Shown: positions 51,228-59,782 of the stretch, piece by piece
How positions within the stretch are numbered: position 1 is the first letter of the stretch
How the letters are laid out: each line of letters opens with the position of its first letter
NCBI GenBank assembly: GCA_964396375.1
Contig: CAYNEY010000003.1
Coordinates: forward strand, 62,001 to 126,000
Direction of reading: 5' to 3'
DNA: 64,000 nucleotides
From: FEN-1139 sp964396375
GTDB taxonomy: Bacteria; Myxococcota_A; Polyangia; Polyangiales; Polyangiaceae
Notes under the pieces: generated by a model
What the model was told of the DNA's origin: nothing
Databases searched by the model: none
What the model saw: only the letters and a program-made list of their open reading frames with translations
Made by a program: the position numbers and the translations under genes

Positions 51228-51251
51228 TAGGCGGTGAGAAATCACCGCCTA
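51228..51251. terminator. Bidirectional hairpin after pnp
   Basis: TAGGCGGTGA pairs with TCACCGCCTA across a GAAA tetraloop, then TTCTT. It sits at the pnp 3' end and overlaps the stop codon of the leftward lipoprotein gene, so it likely ends both transcripts. Confidence 0.75.
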
Positions 51252-52349
51252 TTCTTGCCGTTTGCCTGGCTGGTTCAGTGAGGCTCCGGTTTTTGTGCTC
51301 TCGCCGTAGTGGACCCACACAGTCTCCCAAACGTGGAGCCTGGGGTTGTGTTCAAAAACGGCGTGTCCAGGGCTGCAGCGCATGCTGAGGCCAGGTGATG
51401 ATACTAGTTCGTGGGTTACGCTGTCGACCAACAGCCAACAGCGTTCAGCCCTGGCATCACAGGCATGCAGGCCAGATGCATCAAGGACCAGCAGAAGCTT
51501 ACCATCGAAGCACAACGCACCAACCTCCAAGGATGATCTCGTCACCAAAGGCATCAGGTCGGTGTCTGTGGTGATGAGCGCAGTGCCGGTCGAGAGTACC
51601 ACACCAGCGGTGGTGATGGCCATCGCGTCGACTGCGCGTTGCAGTGGTTGCCGAAATGCCTGAGTGGTGCCACGCCAGCAGGTGAGACTATGATTGTCAG
51701 TGCTGCAGAGTTGGTCGTCCAGGGAGGCTATGGTCAGAGCCTGCTGACCGGCGATGTCGAGGCTCACGGTTCCGTCGTCTACTGACAACCAGGTGAGTCC
51801 GTCCGGTGCGTGGCGCTCGACCACCAGGTGATCTTTTGCGAGGATTCCTCGGGCGCATTGGCCAGGCAGTTCGACGGTCCAGCGAATGTGCAGGGTGGCA
51901 CGATCGCGACGCGACCAGAGACCATGAACTATGCGTGACATGTCAGGTTTGTCACGCGGCACAACAGACCGACACTCATAGACGGAATCTTCAGTTAGCG
52001 CGATGACCGTGCCTGCATCAGCAGGCAGGGTAAGGTTCCCCATGAGCACCTCCGCTCGATCCGGCTCGGTGGCAAGGAGGGTGGAGGCTCCGAGAATCAG
52101 GTGCCGCTGTGTGTCGGAGGTGAGAAGTACGTTCACGGTGACGTCTGAGGCTGGAGGGGAGCGGAGCGGAGCTTGCGAGACGCCAGTCGTGATATCGGAA
52201 GAATTCTGGCTGGGTTCAGGGTCAATCGCGGCGGGTTTCTGCGCGGTGGAGTGCGGCATCTGTGCTGAGGTGCACGCAGCCAGAAAACATACTACGGCGA
52301 AAGCTGTGCAGAAGCGTTCCGTGATGCTGGCGGCAGCGGGTGAGGTCAT
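51249..52349 (-). CDS. Hypothetical lipoprotein with propeller-like pattern
   Basis: 366 residues. Signal peptide with LAAC lipobox, Ser/Pro linker, then repeated beta-strand blocks, each ending near GV/GT turns (AGVVLSTGTALITTDTDLMP, GALCFDGKLLLVLDASGLHAC). Nothing matched a known family, but the pattern could be a small beta-propeller. Ends in the pnp-side terminator. Its ATG overlaps the stop of the upstream peptidoglycan-hydrolase-like gene (ATGA), so they form a pair. Confidence 0.5.
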   Translation of the reverse strand: MTSPAAASITERFCTAFAVVCFLAACTSAQMPHSTAQKPAAIDPEPSQNSSDITTGVSQAPLRSPPASDVTVNVLLTSDTQRHLILGASTLLATEPDRAEVLMGNLTLPADAGTVIALTEDSVYECRSVVPRDKPDMSRIVHGLWSRRDRATLHIRWTVELPGQCARGILAKDHLVVERHAPDGLTWLSVDDGTVSLDIAGQQALTIASLDDQLCSTDNHSLTCWRGTTQAFRQPLQRAVDAMAITTAGVVLSTGTALITTDTDLMPLVTRSSLEVGALCFDGKLLLVLDASGLHACDARAERCWLLVDSVTHELVSSPGLSMRCSPGHAVFEHNPRLHVWETVWVHYGESTKTGASLNQPGKRQE

Positions 52350-53158
52350 GTTTCGGCGACTCCCGCGGTGCTGTGAGAAAGATGGGCCTTCAGCCCCCGC
52401 GCGTATGCACTCGATGAAGCAGTGAAGTAGCCAGACCGTTTGAGCTCACGGGCATAGGCTTCCGCGTCCCCAGACTCGAGCGCGTCCCTGAGTTGAGGGT
52501 TCTTGGTGCCGAGACGATCGAGGAAGGCAACCCAGTCTTTCGCTCCTGCTTCCAGCGAATCGTAGGCTCGAAAGCGGGTCTGCGGATGCGGTGGCTGAAA
52601 TGTGACGCGCAGTTTGGGTTTGGAGGCATTGGGTTCGAGCGCCATAACGTCCCGATCGAAGCTGCACAGGTGTGATTGGGCGGAGGTGGCGTAGGCCCGT
52701 GCCTTGGCGGGTGAGACCATCTCCCAGGTGTTCCGAAGGTGGGTGTGGCTCTGTCCCTCGCTGGCCTTCTTGTTGCCGAGATTGAAATTGTAGCAATGAG
52801 TGAAGCGAGCAGTCTCGAGCGATGCCTGGGCGACGAGAAGGCGCAAGGCAGCCTGCGGCAGGTCCGGTCGGAGGCTCGCCAGGGTTTTCTGGACATCGGC
52901 ATGGCTGACTGGGGTGCGACGGGGGGCGCGGTCGAGCAGCGGGACGTGCACAACGCCCTCACTTCGGGCGAGTCGGAACGCTATCTCGCGGTCGATGGCA
53001 GCTGGGCAGCGGAGCTGGCAAAGGCCGGGGACGAGCGGGATTCTATCGCAGGCCGAGACCAGCTCCTCCCAGCTAGAACGGGCGAGTTGATCGATTGTCC
53101 CTGTGTGGGGTTCGGCTGACAGAGAGAGCGTGACGGGCGGGAGACGGGAGATGGTCAT
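52346..53158 (-). CDS. Glucosaminidase/lysozyme-like protein
   Basis: 270 residues. The segment QASLETARFTHCYNFNLGNKK holds the expected catalytic Glu and N-acetylglucosaminidase-type context, and FRAYDSLEAGAKDWVAFLDRL plus AYARELKRSGYFTASSSAYARGL continue the pattern of FlgJ/GH73-like or phage-type muramidases. No signal peptide is evident, so export is unclear. Coupled by ATGA overlap to a lipoprotein gene downstream. A role in wall remodelling is likely but activity is unproven. Confidence 0.65.
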   Translation of the reverse strand: MTISRLPPVTLSLSAEPHTGTIDQLARSSWEELVSACDRIPLVPGLCQLRCPAAIDREIAFRLARSEGVVHVPLLDRAPRRTPVSHADVQKTLASLRPDLPQAALRLLVAQASLETARFTHCYNFNLGNKKASEGQSHTHLRNTWEMVSPAKARAYATSAQSHLCSFDRDVMALEPNASKPKLRVTFQPPHPQTRFRAYDSLEAGAKDWVAFLDRLGTKNPQLRDALESGDAEAYARELKRSGYFTASSSAYARGLKAHLSHSTAGVAET

Positions 53159-53298
53159 GATGTGTGGTCGGTCAGCAGCTCGCGGAGTTTCGGCAAAAAC
53201 AATAGCTTGCGGCCAGATCGCACTGGGCAGCCGGCCCGCTCAAGAGAGAGGCTGTTGGGGTTGTCGCCTTGCAGAGACTCAAGCCATTATGGCGGTCG

Positions 53299-54102
53299 AT
53301 GTACCCACTGACCTCGCGGCTCCTGACCCTCTTCCAGCTTGGAGCATGTTTTTTTGCCTGCGCCTCGCCGCCTCCGTCCTCGGTGCCAACTGGTACGCAT
53401 TCCGTTACTCCTACCGCAGCCGCGGAATCTGGCGTGACGCGGCCCGCTGATTTGGCGTCCAGGGCCGAGGCTCTCCAACTCCTTGATGGTGGACGCTGTC
53501 CGAGCGAAACGCTCCTCGACGACTTCGAAGACGCAGATGGCATGATCGCGGGGTTGGAGGGGCGCAACGGCGCCTGGTCTACCTATGTAGACAAGGATGG
53601 TTCTTGGATCTCACCGGCCGCGGACCAGCCGTTTTCCGTTGCTGCACCGGGTGCCCAGGGCTCGAAGCACGCCGCGCACATCAAGGGTCGTACCGGCGGA
53701 AAGGGTAGTCCCTACGCTGGCATGGGATTCGTAATCAGTTCGGAGTTGGCCTTCATCAACCTGTCATGCTGCAAGGGGATCTCGTTTTGGGCCAAGCGAG
53801 GAGCGAACACGCTGGACACCGTACGCGTCAAGTTGGGTGACAAGAACACTGTGCCGGAAGGTGGAGTCTGTCAGGCCTGCTTCAACGACTTCGGCATTGA
53901 CTTCGGATTTTCCACCGAATGGAAGCTGTACACGCTCTGGTTCGCCTCCACGAGCCAGCAGCCTTACTGGGGAGAACCGATGAAGCAGCTCGATACCAGC
54001 CACCTGCGCCACCTACACTTCCAGGTGAACCACCCCAGTTATGACTTCGAGGTGTGGGTGGATGATATCCGTCTGGTGGGTTGCGAGCCGCATGCACACT
54101 GA
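53299..54102 (+). CDS. CBM11-like carbohydrate-binding lipoprotein
   Basis: 267 residues. Signal peptide with FFACA lipobox, a Pro/Ser/Thr linker, then one galactose-binding-like domain from about 75: LLDDFEDADGMIAGLEGRNGAWSTYVDKDG, GMGFVISSELAFINLSCCKGISFWAKRG and a final FEVWVDDIRLVG. The DDFED and WVDDI motifs are typical of CBM11-type and related endoglucanase ancillary domains, so it probably binds beta-glucan or mixed-linkage glycan at the surface. No catalytic domain. ATG at 53299 was chosen to begin the signal. Confidence 0.7.
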   Translation: MYPLTSRLLTLFQLGACFFACASPPPSSVPTGTHSVTPTAAAESGVTRPADLASRAEALQLLDGGRCPSETLLDDFEDADGMIAGLEGRNGAWSTYVDKDGSWISPAADQPFSVAAPGAQGSKHAAHIKGRTGGKGSPYAGMGFVISSELAFINLSCCKGISFWAKRGANTLDTVRVKLGDKNTVPEGGVCQACFNDFGIDFGFSTEWKLYTLWFASTSQQPYWGEPMKQLDTSHLRHLHFQVNHPSYDFEVWVDDIRLVGCEPHAH

Positions 54103-54392
54103 TGCATCGAAGGCGAGTTCGCGTATGCTGCCATGAGCGTCATGCGAGCGGCCTGCGCGCCCTGTCTCATGGCGAGACCCAAGGCATTGGTGACCGAAGG
54201 GAGGGGGAAGCGCATCTGCCCTATTCGTTTCGGTCGCTGAGCCGTGCTGGGGTGCCGGAGAGTCAGTGTCGGAAAGATGGTCGCTTCGTTGACTTCCCAA
54301 GGAAATGCCAGCAAATTCCTCAGCGAGCGGCCGATGTGAGCCCGGCCCGCACCAAGAAGCCACTCTCTGGCTCGCCCGGAGCCGAACCACCG
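54103..54392. other. Intergenic region upstream of lipoprotein gene
   Basis: 290 bases between two rightward genes. Apparent longer reading frames here lack a start with ribosome binding site. Presumably the promoter of the gene at 54393. Nothing else was recognised. Confidence 0.4.
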
Positions 54393-55094
54393 ATGACTGT
54401 TCGAACGCCTCTCACCGTTCTTGCCGCTCTGATATCTCTCGCTTGCACTGAGGAGAGCGCGCGTCAACGGGTGATGCCTTCGAGCGATCCCAGTACCGTG
54501 CCCCCCCCAGTGCAGAGTGCCCCCCCGGCGCCGCGTCCCGCTCCCGCCGATCTGTCGGTCGAAGCGCTCTCGCGCGAGCTGGGCTGCGGGAAGACGAGTG
54601 TCTCGGAACCCTGCAGGATCCTGGGAGAGTTTGCGACCGCGAGTCGCTGGACACCGAGGCTGCCATCGGGCGAGGGTCGTTGGGTAGGGAACGCGACCAT
54701 TGTCGACAAGGGCAAAGAAAAACGCGAGATTCTGATCCTCTTCGCCAAGAATGTTCCTACCAGTCATGTCTCTCCGGGAGATCTTGCGCTCAAGGTTGGT
54801 TATGACACCATCGCCGAAGACCTCCGCGATCACGCTGGAAAGATGATCCGCTCTTTGGCGAGAGGTGACACTCCTAACCGTCGCAATCAGGCCCGAGCGA
54901 CCATAGAGAGCTTCGTCCCGCAGGTGATGCGCGGGGCAGTCAATACCGCGTTGGCATCGGTACAGCTCATCTCCGAGGAGCAGGTGTTTCTGCGGCAGGC
55001 TGGGAGGAAAGTGCTGGTAGTGATGCCGAACCGGCAAGTCTCCGCGGTCGCTGGTGATGGTACCTATGCGGAACTGTGGGTTGCGACGTGGTAG
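54393..55094 (+). CDS. Hypothetical lipoprotein, 233 aa
   Basis: Signal peptide with ISLAC lipobox and an N-terminal Pro/Ser linker, then a compact domain with ELGCGKTSVSEPCRIL (two Cys), RWVGNATIVDKGKEK, HAGKMIRSL and ending TYAELWVATW. Unrecognised; one Cys pair could form a disulfide. Upstream reading frame to 54081 looks non-coding. Its stop overlaps the start of the hemerythrin-like gene by seven bases. Confidence 0.6.
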   Translation: MTVRTPLTVLAALISLACTEESARQRVMPSSDPSTVPPPVQSAPPAPRPAPADLSVEALSRELGCGKTSVSEPCRILGEFATASRWTPRLPSGEGRWVGNATIVDKGKEKREILILFAKNVPTSHVSPGDLALKVGYDTIAEDLRDHAGKMIRSLARGDTPNRRNQARATIESFVPQVMRGAVNTALASVQLISEEQVFLRQAGRKVLVVMPNRQVSAVAGDGTYAELWVATW

Positions 55095-55582
55095 AATTGG
55101 AGTGTCTGGTTCTGCTCGCGCACGATCATGCGCAGCTTACCTCGCAAGTGGAGCACGTGGGTTCGTTGTTACGCGGGATCCTGGGGCGCCGATTCGACGC
55201 CCACAGTATCGCCGTTGAAGTTGACACGCAGTACGCAATATTGCTGACGGTCATCAGCAGTCACTTCGAGTTGGAAGAGAGCAGACTGCTCGTGCATCTC
55301 TGCAATTTCTGTCCTGACACTGAACCTCAACTCGCCGCGTTGGTGTCCGACCACCGGCGCATCGAGCTCGTACTCAGCGTAGTCAGTGAACAACTTCACG
55401 GTGGCGCGCTTGGCGCGGCCGTCCGGATCTCACAGCTCTGCGATGATTTCGCGCGCTTCGAGACTGCCTATTTCGATCATCTTGAGGCGGAAGCTCTTCT
55501 TTTCGAAAGAATCGCCCGAAGGCTCGATGCAGAACAGAGGGCCTTTCTGGCCGAACACGCGTTTGAGCTGGGTGATCGGTAA
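55088..55582 (+). CDS. Hemerythrin-like HHE domain protein
   Basis: 164 residues. His-rich helices HDHAQLTSQVEH, SSHFELEESRLL, DHRRIELVLSVV and DHLEAEALLFERI place the metal-binding His/Glu in the four-helix order of hemerythrin HHE proteins, which bind O2, NO or iron via a di-iron site. GTG at 55088 overlaps the end of the lipoprotein gene; GTG at 55076 is also possible. Cytoplasmic. Function in oxygen or iron handling is an inference. Confidence 0.75.
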   Translation: MVELECLVLLAHDHAQLTSQVEHVGSLLRGILGRRFDAHSIAVEVDTQYAILLTVISSHFELEESRLLVHLCNFCPDTEPQLAALVSDHRRIELVLSVVSEQLHGGALGAAVRISQLCDDFARFETAYFDHLEAEALLFERIARRLDAEQRAFLAEHAFELGDR

Positions 55583-55594
55583 GCGGGGGAAGCC

Positions 55595-56695
55595 TCAGGC
55601 AATCTCGATCCGATTTCGACCTGCTTCTTTGGCGCGGTAGAGAGCCCGATCGGCACGAGCAATCCAGTCTTTGACAGGTTCTCCAACCAAGAACCCCGCA
55701 ACACCGACGGACTGGGTAACGCGCACTGTGCCGGCTGCGGTCTCGATTGCCATTTGCTCGAGAACCAACCGGGAGCGCTCGGCGCGCTGGGCGACCTTCT
55801 CCAGCGAACTGTCACGTACGATGATCGCGAACTCTTCGCCACCGTAGCGTGTCACGAAGTCCTCTTTTCGGAGGAAGTGCCGCACAAGGTTGTCTGCCGC
55901 GGTGCGGAGCACAAGGTCGCCGACCGGATGCCCATGGCCATCATTGATGGACTTGAACCTATCGAGGTCAACCATCAGAAGGCACGGCTCGTTGCCAAGC
56001 AAGAGACCGAGACGTGCCACCTTGTCGATCTCTTCGTCGAATGCTGCTCGATTGAACAGCTGAGTCAACGGATCCAGAGTGGCCTTGGTGCGGGCTATTT
56101 CGAGCTCCTTCTTCAGCTCTCTCACCTCACGTCCAAGCAAGCTAACCTGGGCCGTCTCACGATCACGACGGCGAGCTATCGCTCCACGCACCGCAGTGGC
56201 GATCGAGAGGGACTCAGTGTGGATTCGCTCATTGTCTCGCGCCGTCACCGCATCGAGCAAGCTGTTGATTTGTCGCTCGATCCTGGTGTCCGCGTCTCGA
56301 TCTTCGGCCACTGCGACAGTCAGACACTGCGCGAACTCCTGAACGGTGTGGCGGAAATTCTTGAAGGCTCGTTCGACATACTCTTGTTCGTGGCGCCGAT
56401 GGTTTTCTACGTATCGCACCACGCCAGCGTAGTCCCGCGCTTCGAGTGGTGTTTGTGAGGGTGGCTCGTCAGCAGTGTCCGATTCGTCCTGTCCAAGCGC
56501 GATGCTGCGGATGAGCCGGTCGCACTCCATGGTGACCTCCGCCCCACTGGCTCGTTCCGTGTCGAAGGCATACTGGCCGAAGATTCGCACCAGGCGCACC
56601 AGCGTATCCAGCAACCGATCGAGACCGGCCGGTGCTGGCACTGGGATGTGCGGGGAACTCTGGGGTGGAGGGGTGCGGGCCTTTCTGCCGAACAT
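55595..56695 (-). CDS. Diguanylate cyclase (GGDEF)
   Basis: 366 residues. N-terminal region (to about 190) is helical with coiled-coil segments and no known sensor domain. The GGDEF domain (about 205-360) has DPLTQLFNRAAFDEE, MVDLDRFKSINDGHGHPVGD, and the signature GGEEF. RKED lies five residues upstream, matching the RxxD inhibitory site, so the enzyme should be active and feedback-controlled. No EAL. ATG at 56695; GTG 56815 would be longer but lacks support. Cytoplasmic. Confidence 0.9.
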   Translation of the reverse strand: MFGRKARTPPPQSSPHIPVPAPAGLDRLLDTLVRLVRIFGQYAFDTERASGAEVTMECDRLIRSIALGQDESDTADEPPSQTPLEARDYAGVVRYVENHRRHEQEYVERAFKNFRHTVQEFAQCLTVAVAEDRDADTRIERQINSLLDAVTARDNERIHTESLSIATAVRGAIARRRDRETAQVSLLGREVRELKKELEIARTKATLDPLTQLFNRAAFDEEIDKVARLGLLLGNEPCLLMVDLDRFKSINDGHGHPVGDLVLRTAADNLVRHFLRKEDFVTRYGGEEFAIIVRDSSLEKVAQRAERSRLVLEQMAIETAAGTVRVTQSVGVAGFLVGEPVKDWIARADRALYRAKEAGRNRIEIA

Positions 56696-56900
56696 GCCGA
56701 CGGAGACAACGTCTCGGTTCGGCCCAAAGATAAGACTGAGCCTCCCTAGGCCCAAGACGGCCCAAGAGCCAGTCACGGCTCTTGGCTTGGCTAGCCCCAC
56801 CAAAGCGGTGGGCACCTGGGCCGCATATTTGCTTTACTACGCCCCCAATCCCAAGCTCCCAGAGTGGGGCGATCGGGTACGGATCGAAAGGATCAGAGTC

Positions 56901-58148
56901 ATGGCGAAGCTTTCTATCGATGAGGTCGAGCTTGCTGGCAAGCGCGTGTTGATGCGGGTTGATTTCAATGTGCCGCAGGACAAGCAGACGCTCGCTATCA
57001 CGAACCCCGCACGGATCGTTGCCGCCCTTCCCACCATCAAACATGCGCTCGACCACGGGGCGAGCGTGGTGTTGATGAGTCACCTCGGGCGTCCCGACGG
57101 AAAGGCCGACGCAAAATACAGCCTGAGGCCAGTCGCCGACAAACTCGCAGAGCTGCTTGGCCGCGCGGTTACGTTCCTTCCTGATTGCGTGGGGCCCGAG
57201 ACCGAGGCTGTGTGCCAGAATCTCGCTCCCGGGTCGGTGGTGCTGCTGGAGAACCTCCGATTTCACATCGAGGAGGAGGGCAAGGTCAAGAACGCAGACA
57301 ACACCAGTACCAAGGCCGATCCGGATGCAGTGAAGAGCTTTCGTGCCTCACTGTCGCGGCTTGGTGATGTGTACGTGAACGACGCGTTCGGTACGGCGCA
57401 CCGCGCCCATAGCTCGATGGTGGGTTGCGACTTGCCTATCCGCGCTGCTGGCTTCTTGATGAAGAAGGAGCTTGATGCCTTTGCGGCAGTGTTGGACAAC
57501 CCCAAGCGGCCGCTGCTTGCAATCTTGGGAGGCGCGAAAGTGGCCGACAAGATTCAACTCATCAAGAACCTATTGGACCGCGCCAACGAGATCATCATCG
57601 CCGGCGGTATGGCTTTTACGTTCAAGAAAGTGGCCGCAGGGGTCGAGATCGGCCAGAGCTTGTTCGATGCTGAGGGCGCCAAAATCGTGTCAGAGTTGCT
57701 CAGCCTGGCGGCGGCCAAGAACGTCCAGATTCATCTTCCCGTTGACTACGTTTGTGCTGACAAATTCGACGCGGCTGCCCAGATCACCGCAGCTGATGAT
57801 GCCAGAGGGATCCCTCTCGGGTGGATGGGGCTCGATGTTGGCCCAAAGTCGGTAGCGATGTTCGACAAGGTGATCGGACGAGCCCAGACCATCATGTGGA
57901 ACGGGCCGCCAGGTGTCTTCGAAATGGAGGCCTTCGCTGGTGGTACCAAGGCGATGGCTCAAGCGGTCGCGGCTGCCACCGCCCGGGGAGCTGTGACGGT
58001 GATCGGTGGCGGCGATACCGCGACGGCGGCCAAAAAGTGCGGGATTGTCGACAAGGTGACCCATTGTTCGACCGGTGGGGGGGCCTCCCTCGAACTGCTC
58101 GAGGGCAAGGTGCTGCCGGGGATCGCCGCATTATCTGAGCGCGCCTGA
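56901..58148 (+). CDS. pgk: Phosphoglycerate kinase
   Basis: 415 residues. Glycolytic enzyme making ATP from 1,3-bisphosphoglycerate. Begins AKLSIDEVELAGKRVLMRVDFNVPQ, with SHLGRPDGK, LLENLRFH, DAFGTAHRAHSSMVG, LGGAKVADKI, GPPGVFEM, GGGDTATAAKK and CSTGGGASLELLEG. All substrate-binding parts present. ATG at 56901 with AAAGGA upstream. Neighbours: diverging diguanylate cyclase and phosphohexomutase. Confidence 0.97.
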   Translation: MAKLSIDEVELAGKRVLMRVDFNVPQDKQTLAITNPARIVAALPTIKHALDHGASVVLMSHLGRPDGKADAKYSLRPVADKLAELLGRAVTFLPDCVGPETEAVCQNLAPGSVVLLENLRFHIEEEGKVKNADNTSTKADPDAVKSFRASLSRLGDVYVNDAFGTAHRAHSSMVGCDLPIRAAGFLMKKELDAFAAVLDNPKRPLLAILGGAKVADKIQLIKNLLDRANEIIIAGGMAFTFKKVAAGVEIGQSLFDAEGAKIVSELLSLAAAKNVQIHLPVDYVCADKFDAAAQITAADDARGIPLGWMGLDVGPKSVAMFDKVIGRAQTIMWNGPPGVFEMEAFAGGTKAMAQAVAAATARGAVTVIGGGDTATAAKKCGIVDKVTHCSTGGGASLELLEGKVLPGIAALSERA

Positions 58149-58178
58149 GTCCGCGCGACGTCTTGGCGACATGAGAGC

Positions 58179-58212
58179 CGAGCCCGGTGTGCCGCAGCGT
58201 TCACCGGGCTCG
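58179..58212 (+). terminator. Hairpin between pgk and mutase genes
   Basis: CGAGCCCGGTG (58179-58189) and CACCGGGCTCG (58202-58212) form a perfect 11-bp stem with a 12-base loop. No T-tract. Likely terminator or attenuator after pgk. Confidence 0.6.
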
Positions 58213-58237
58213 TGTGTGTCGAAGAGAAGGAGCTGCT

Positions 58238-59782
58238 GTGGCTGATGCAATAACGACAATGACTGTGGCTGATCTGGCCCGCTCGAGCGGCGTCAGCTTT
58301 GGGACGAGTGGGGCTCGTGGACGGGTGGTCGACATGACGGACCGCGTCTGTTCCGGTTATACCGAGGGATTTCTGCAGATGCTGCAGCGCCGTGCCAACC
58401 TCGGACCGGGAGTTGCCGTGGCGATTGGCGGTGACCGGCGTGCGAGCACGGGTCGGATCCTCGGAGCCGTGGCGGCGGCGGTTCGTCAGCAGGGACAGGA
58501 GTTCCACCATGCTGGCCGGGTTCCCTCTCCAGCTCTCGCTCTGCTCGGCCTGACGCGGGGATGGCCGACCGTTATGGTTACGGGGAGTCATATCCCCGAT
58601 GATCGCAATGGTATCAAATTCACCACCCGAGATGGAGAGATCACCAAGATCGATGAAGGTCAAATCCTCGATCAACAGCTGCTGAATGACGACCGTTTCG
58701 ATACGCAGGGCAGCCTAAGGGACCCACGCTTGGCTGTGCTCGGAGAAGTGCAGCGAGACGCCGAGCATCTCTACCTCTCCCGGTACCTTGACGCCTATCC
58801 ACGTGAGCTTCTGTCTGGCCGGCGGATCGTCGTCTACGGACACAGTGCGGTCGGAAGAGAGCTGCTCGTGGCGGTACTGGAGGGCCTCGGTGCGACGGTA
58901 ATCCAGCTTGGCTGGTCCGATGACTTCATCCCGGTGGACACCGAGGCGATTCATCCCAGGGATGTCGAGTTGGGTCGGTCTGTGGCGCGCGAATACCGCC
59001 CCTTCGCGATTGTCTCGACGGACGGGGACTCGGATCGCCCTCTGATCTCCGATGAGTTTGGGGAGTGGATGCGTGGCGACGTGCTCGGCGTCCTTTCAGC
59101 GAGAGAGCTTGCTGCTGAGGTGGTGGCGACACCCGTCAGTTCAAACACGATGGTTGAACGTTGCGATTGCTTTCGCGAGGTGTACCGCACGAAGATTGGT
59201 TCTCCATTCGTGATCGAGGCTATGACACGAGCCGTCCAAGCAGGCAGTCCTCGGGTGCTTGGTTACGAAGCCAACGGAGGGATGCTGCTTGCGACGCCGT
59301 TCGAGGTGATTGGGGGCGGCAAGCTTGGTCCACTGCCTACCCGAGATCCTGTGGTGGTCATGCTCTCGGTCTTCGCCAGTGCGGTGCGACACCGCTGCAG
59401 TATGGCCGAGCTTGGCGCAGCACTTCCGCAGCGGGTGACAGCGAGTGGCCGCCTTCAGGGTCTGGTGCCCGCGATTACCGCGCCCTTGCTGGAGCAGCTC
59501 GCGCAAGGTGGTCCAGCGGTCGCGACGAAATTGCTCAGTGAGGTAGTGGGGCGCGTGGTGACCATTGATTTGACGGATGGTGTTCGCTTGACGACTTCAG
59601 TGGAGGACGTGGTGCATCTGCGTCCCTCGGGGAACGCTCCGGAACTCCGGTGTTACGCAGAATCCCACAGCCATTCACGTGCCCATCAGCTCGTGAGTGA
59701 CACGCTCGCTTGGGTGCAGCGAGTGCTCGGCCAGAGCTCTGAGACGTTGTCAGCCAACCCAGCGACGGGCGTTCTCAAATAG
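58238..59782 (+). CDS. Phosphohexomutase (phosphomannomutase/phosphoglucosamine mutase family)
   Basis: 514 residues. Transfers phosphate between the 1 and 6 positions of a sugar phosphate. The phosphoserine loop is TGSHIPDDRNGIKF, Mg-binding DGDSDRP, and C-terminal RPSGNAPELRCYAES; domains 1-4 appear in order. GTG at 58238 with AAGGAG five bases before it was chosen. Which sugar it uses is not clear from motif alone. Its 3' end overlaps purL on the other strand by 33 bases. Confidence 0.85.
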   Translation: MADAITTMTVADLARSSGVSFGTSGARGRVVDMTDRVCSGYTEGFLQMLQRRANLGPGVAVAIGGDRRASTGRILGAVAAAVRQQGQEFHHAGRVPSPALALLGLTRGWPTVMVTGSHIPDDRNGIKFTTRDGEITKIDEGQILDQQLLNDDRFDTQGSLRDPRLAVLGEVQRDAEHLYLSRYLDAYPRELLSGRRIVVYGHSAVGRELLVAVLEGLGATVIQLGWSDDFIPVDTEAIHPRDVELGRSVAREYRPFAIVSTDGDSDRPLISDEFGEWMRGDVLGVLSARELAAEVVATPVSSNTMVERCDCFREVYRTKIGSPFVIEAMTRAVQAGSPRVLGYEANGGMLLATPFEVIGGGKLGPLPTRDPVVVMLSVFASAVRHRCSMAELGAALPQRVTASGRLQGLVPAITAPLLEQLAQGGPAVATKLLSEVVGRVVTIDLTDGVRLTTSVEDVVHLRPSGNAPELRCYAESHSHSRAHQLVSDTLAWVQRVLGQSSETLSANPATGVLK

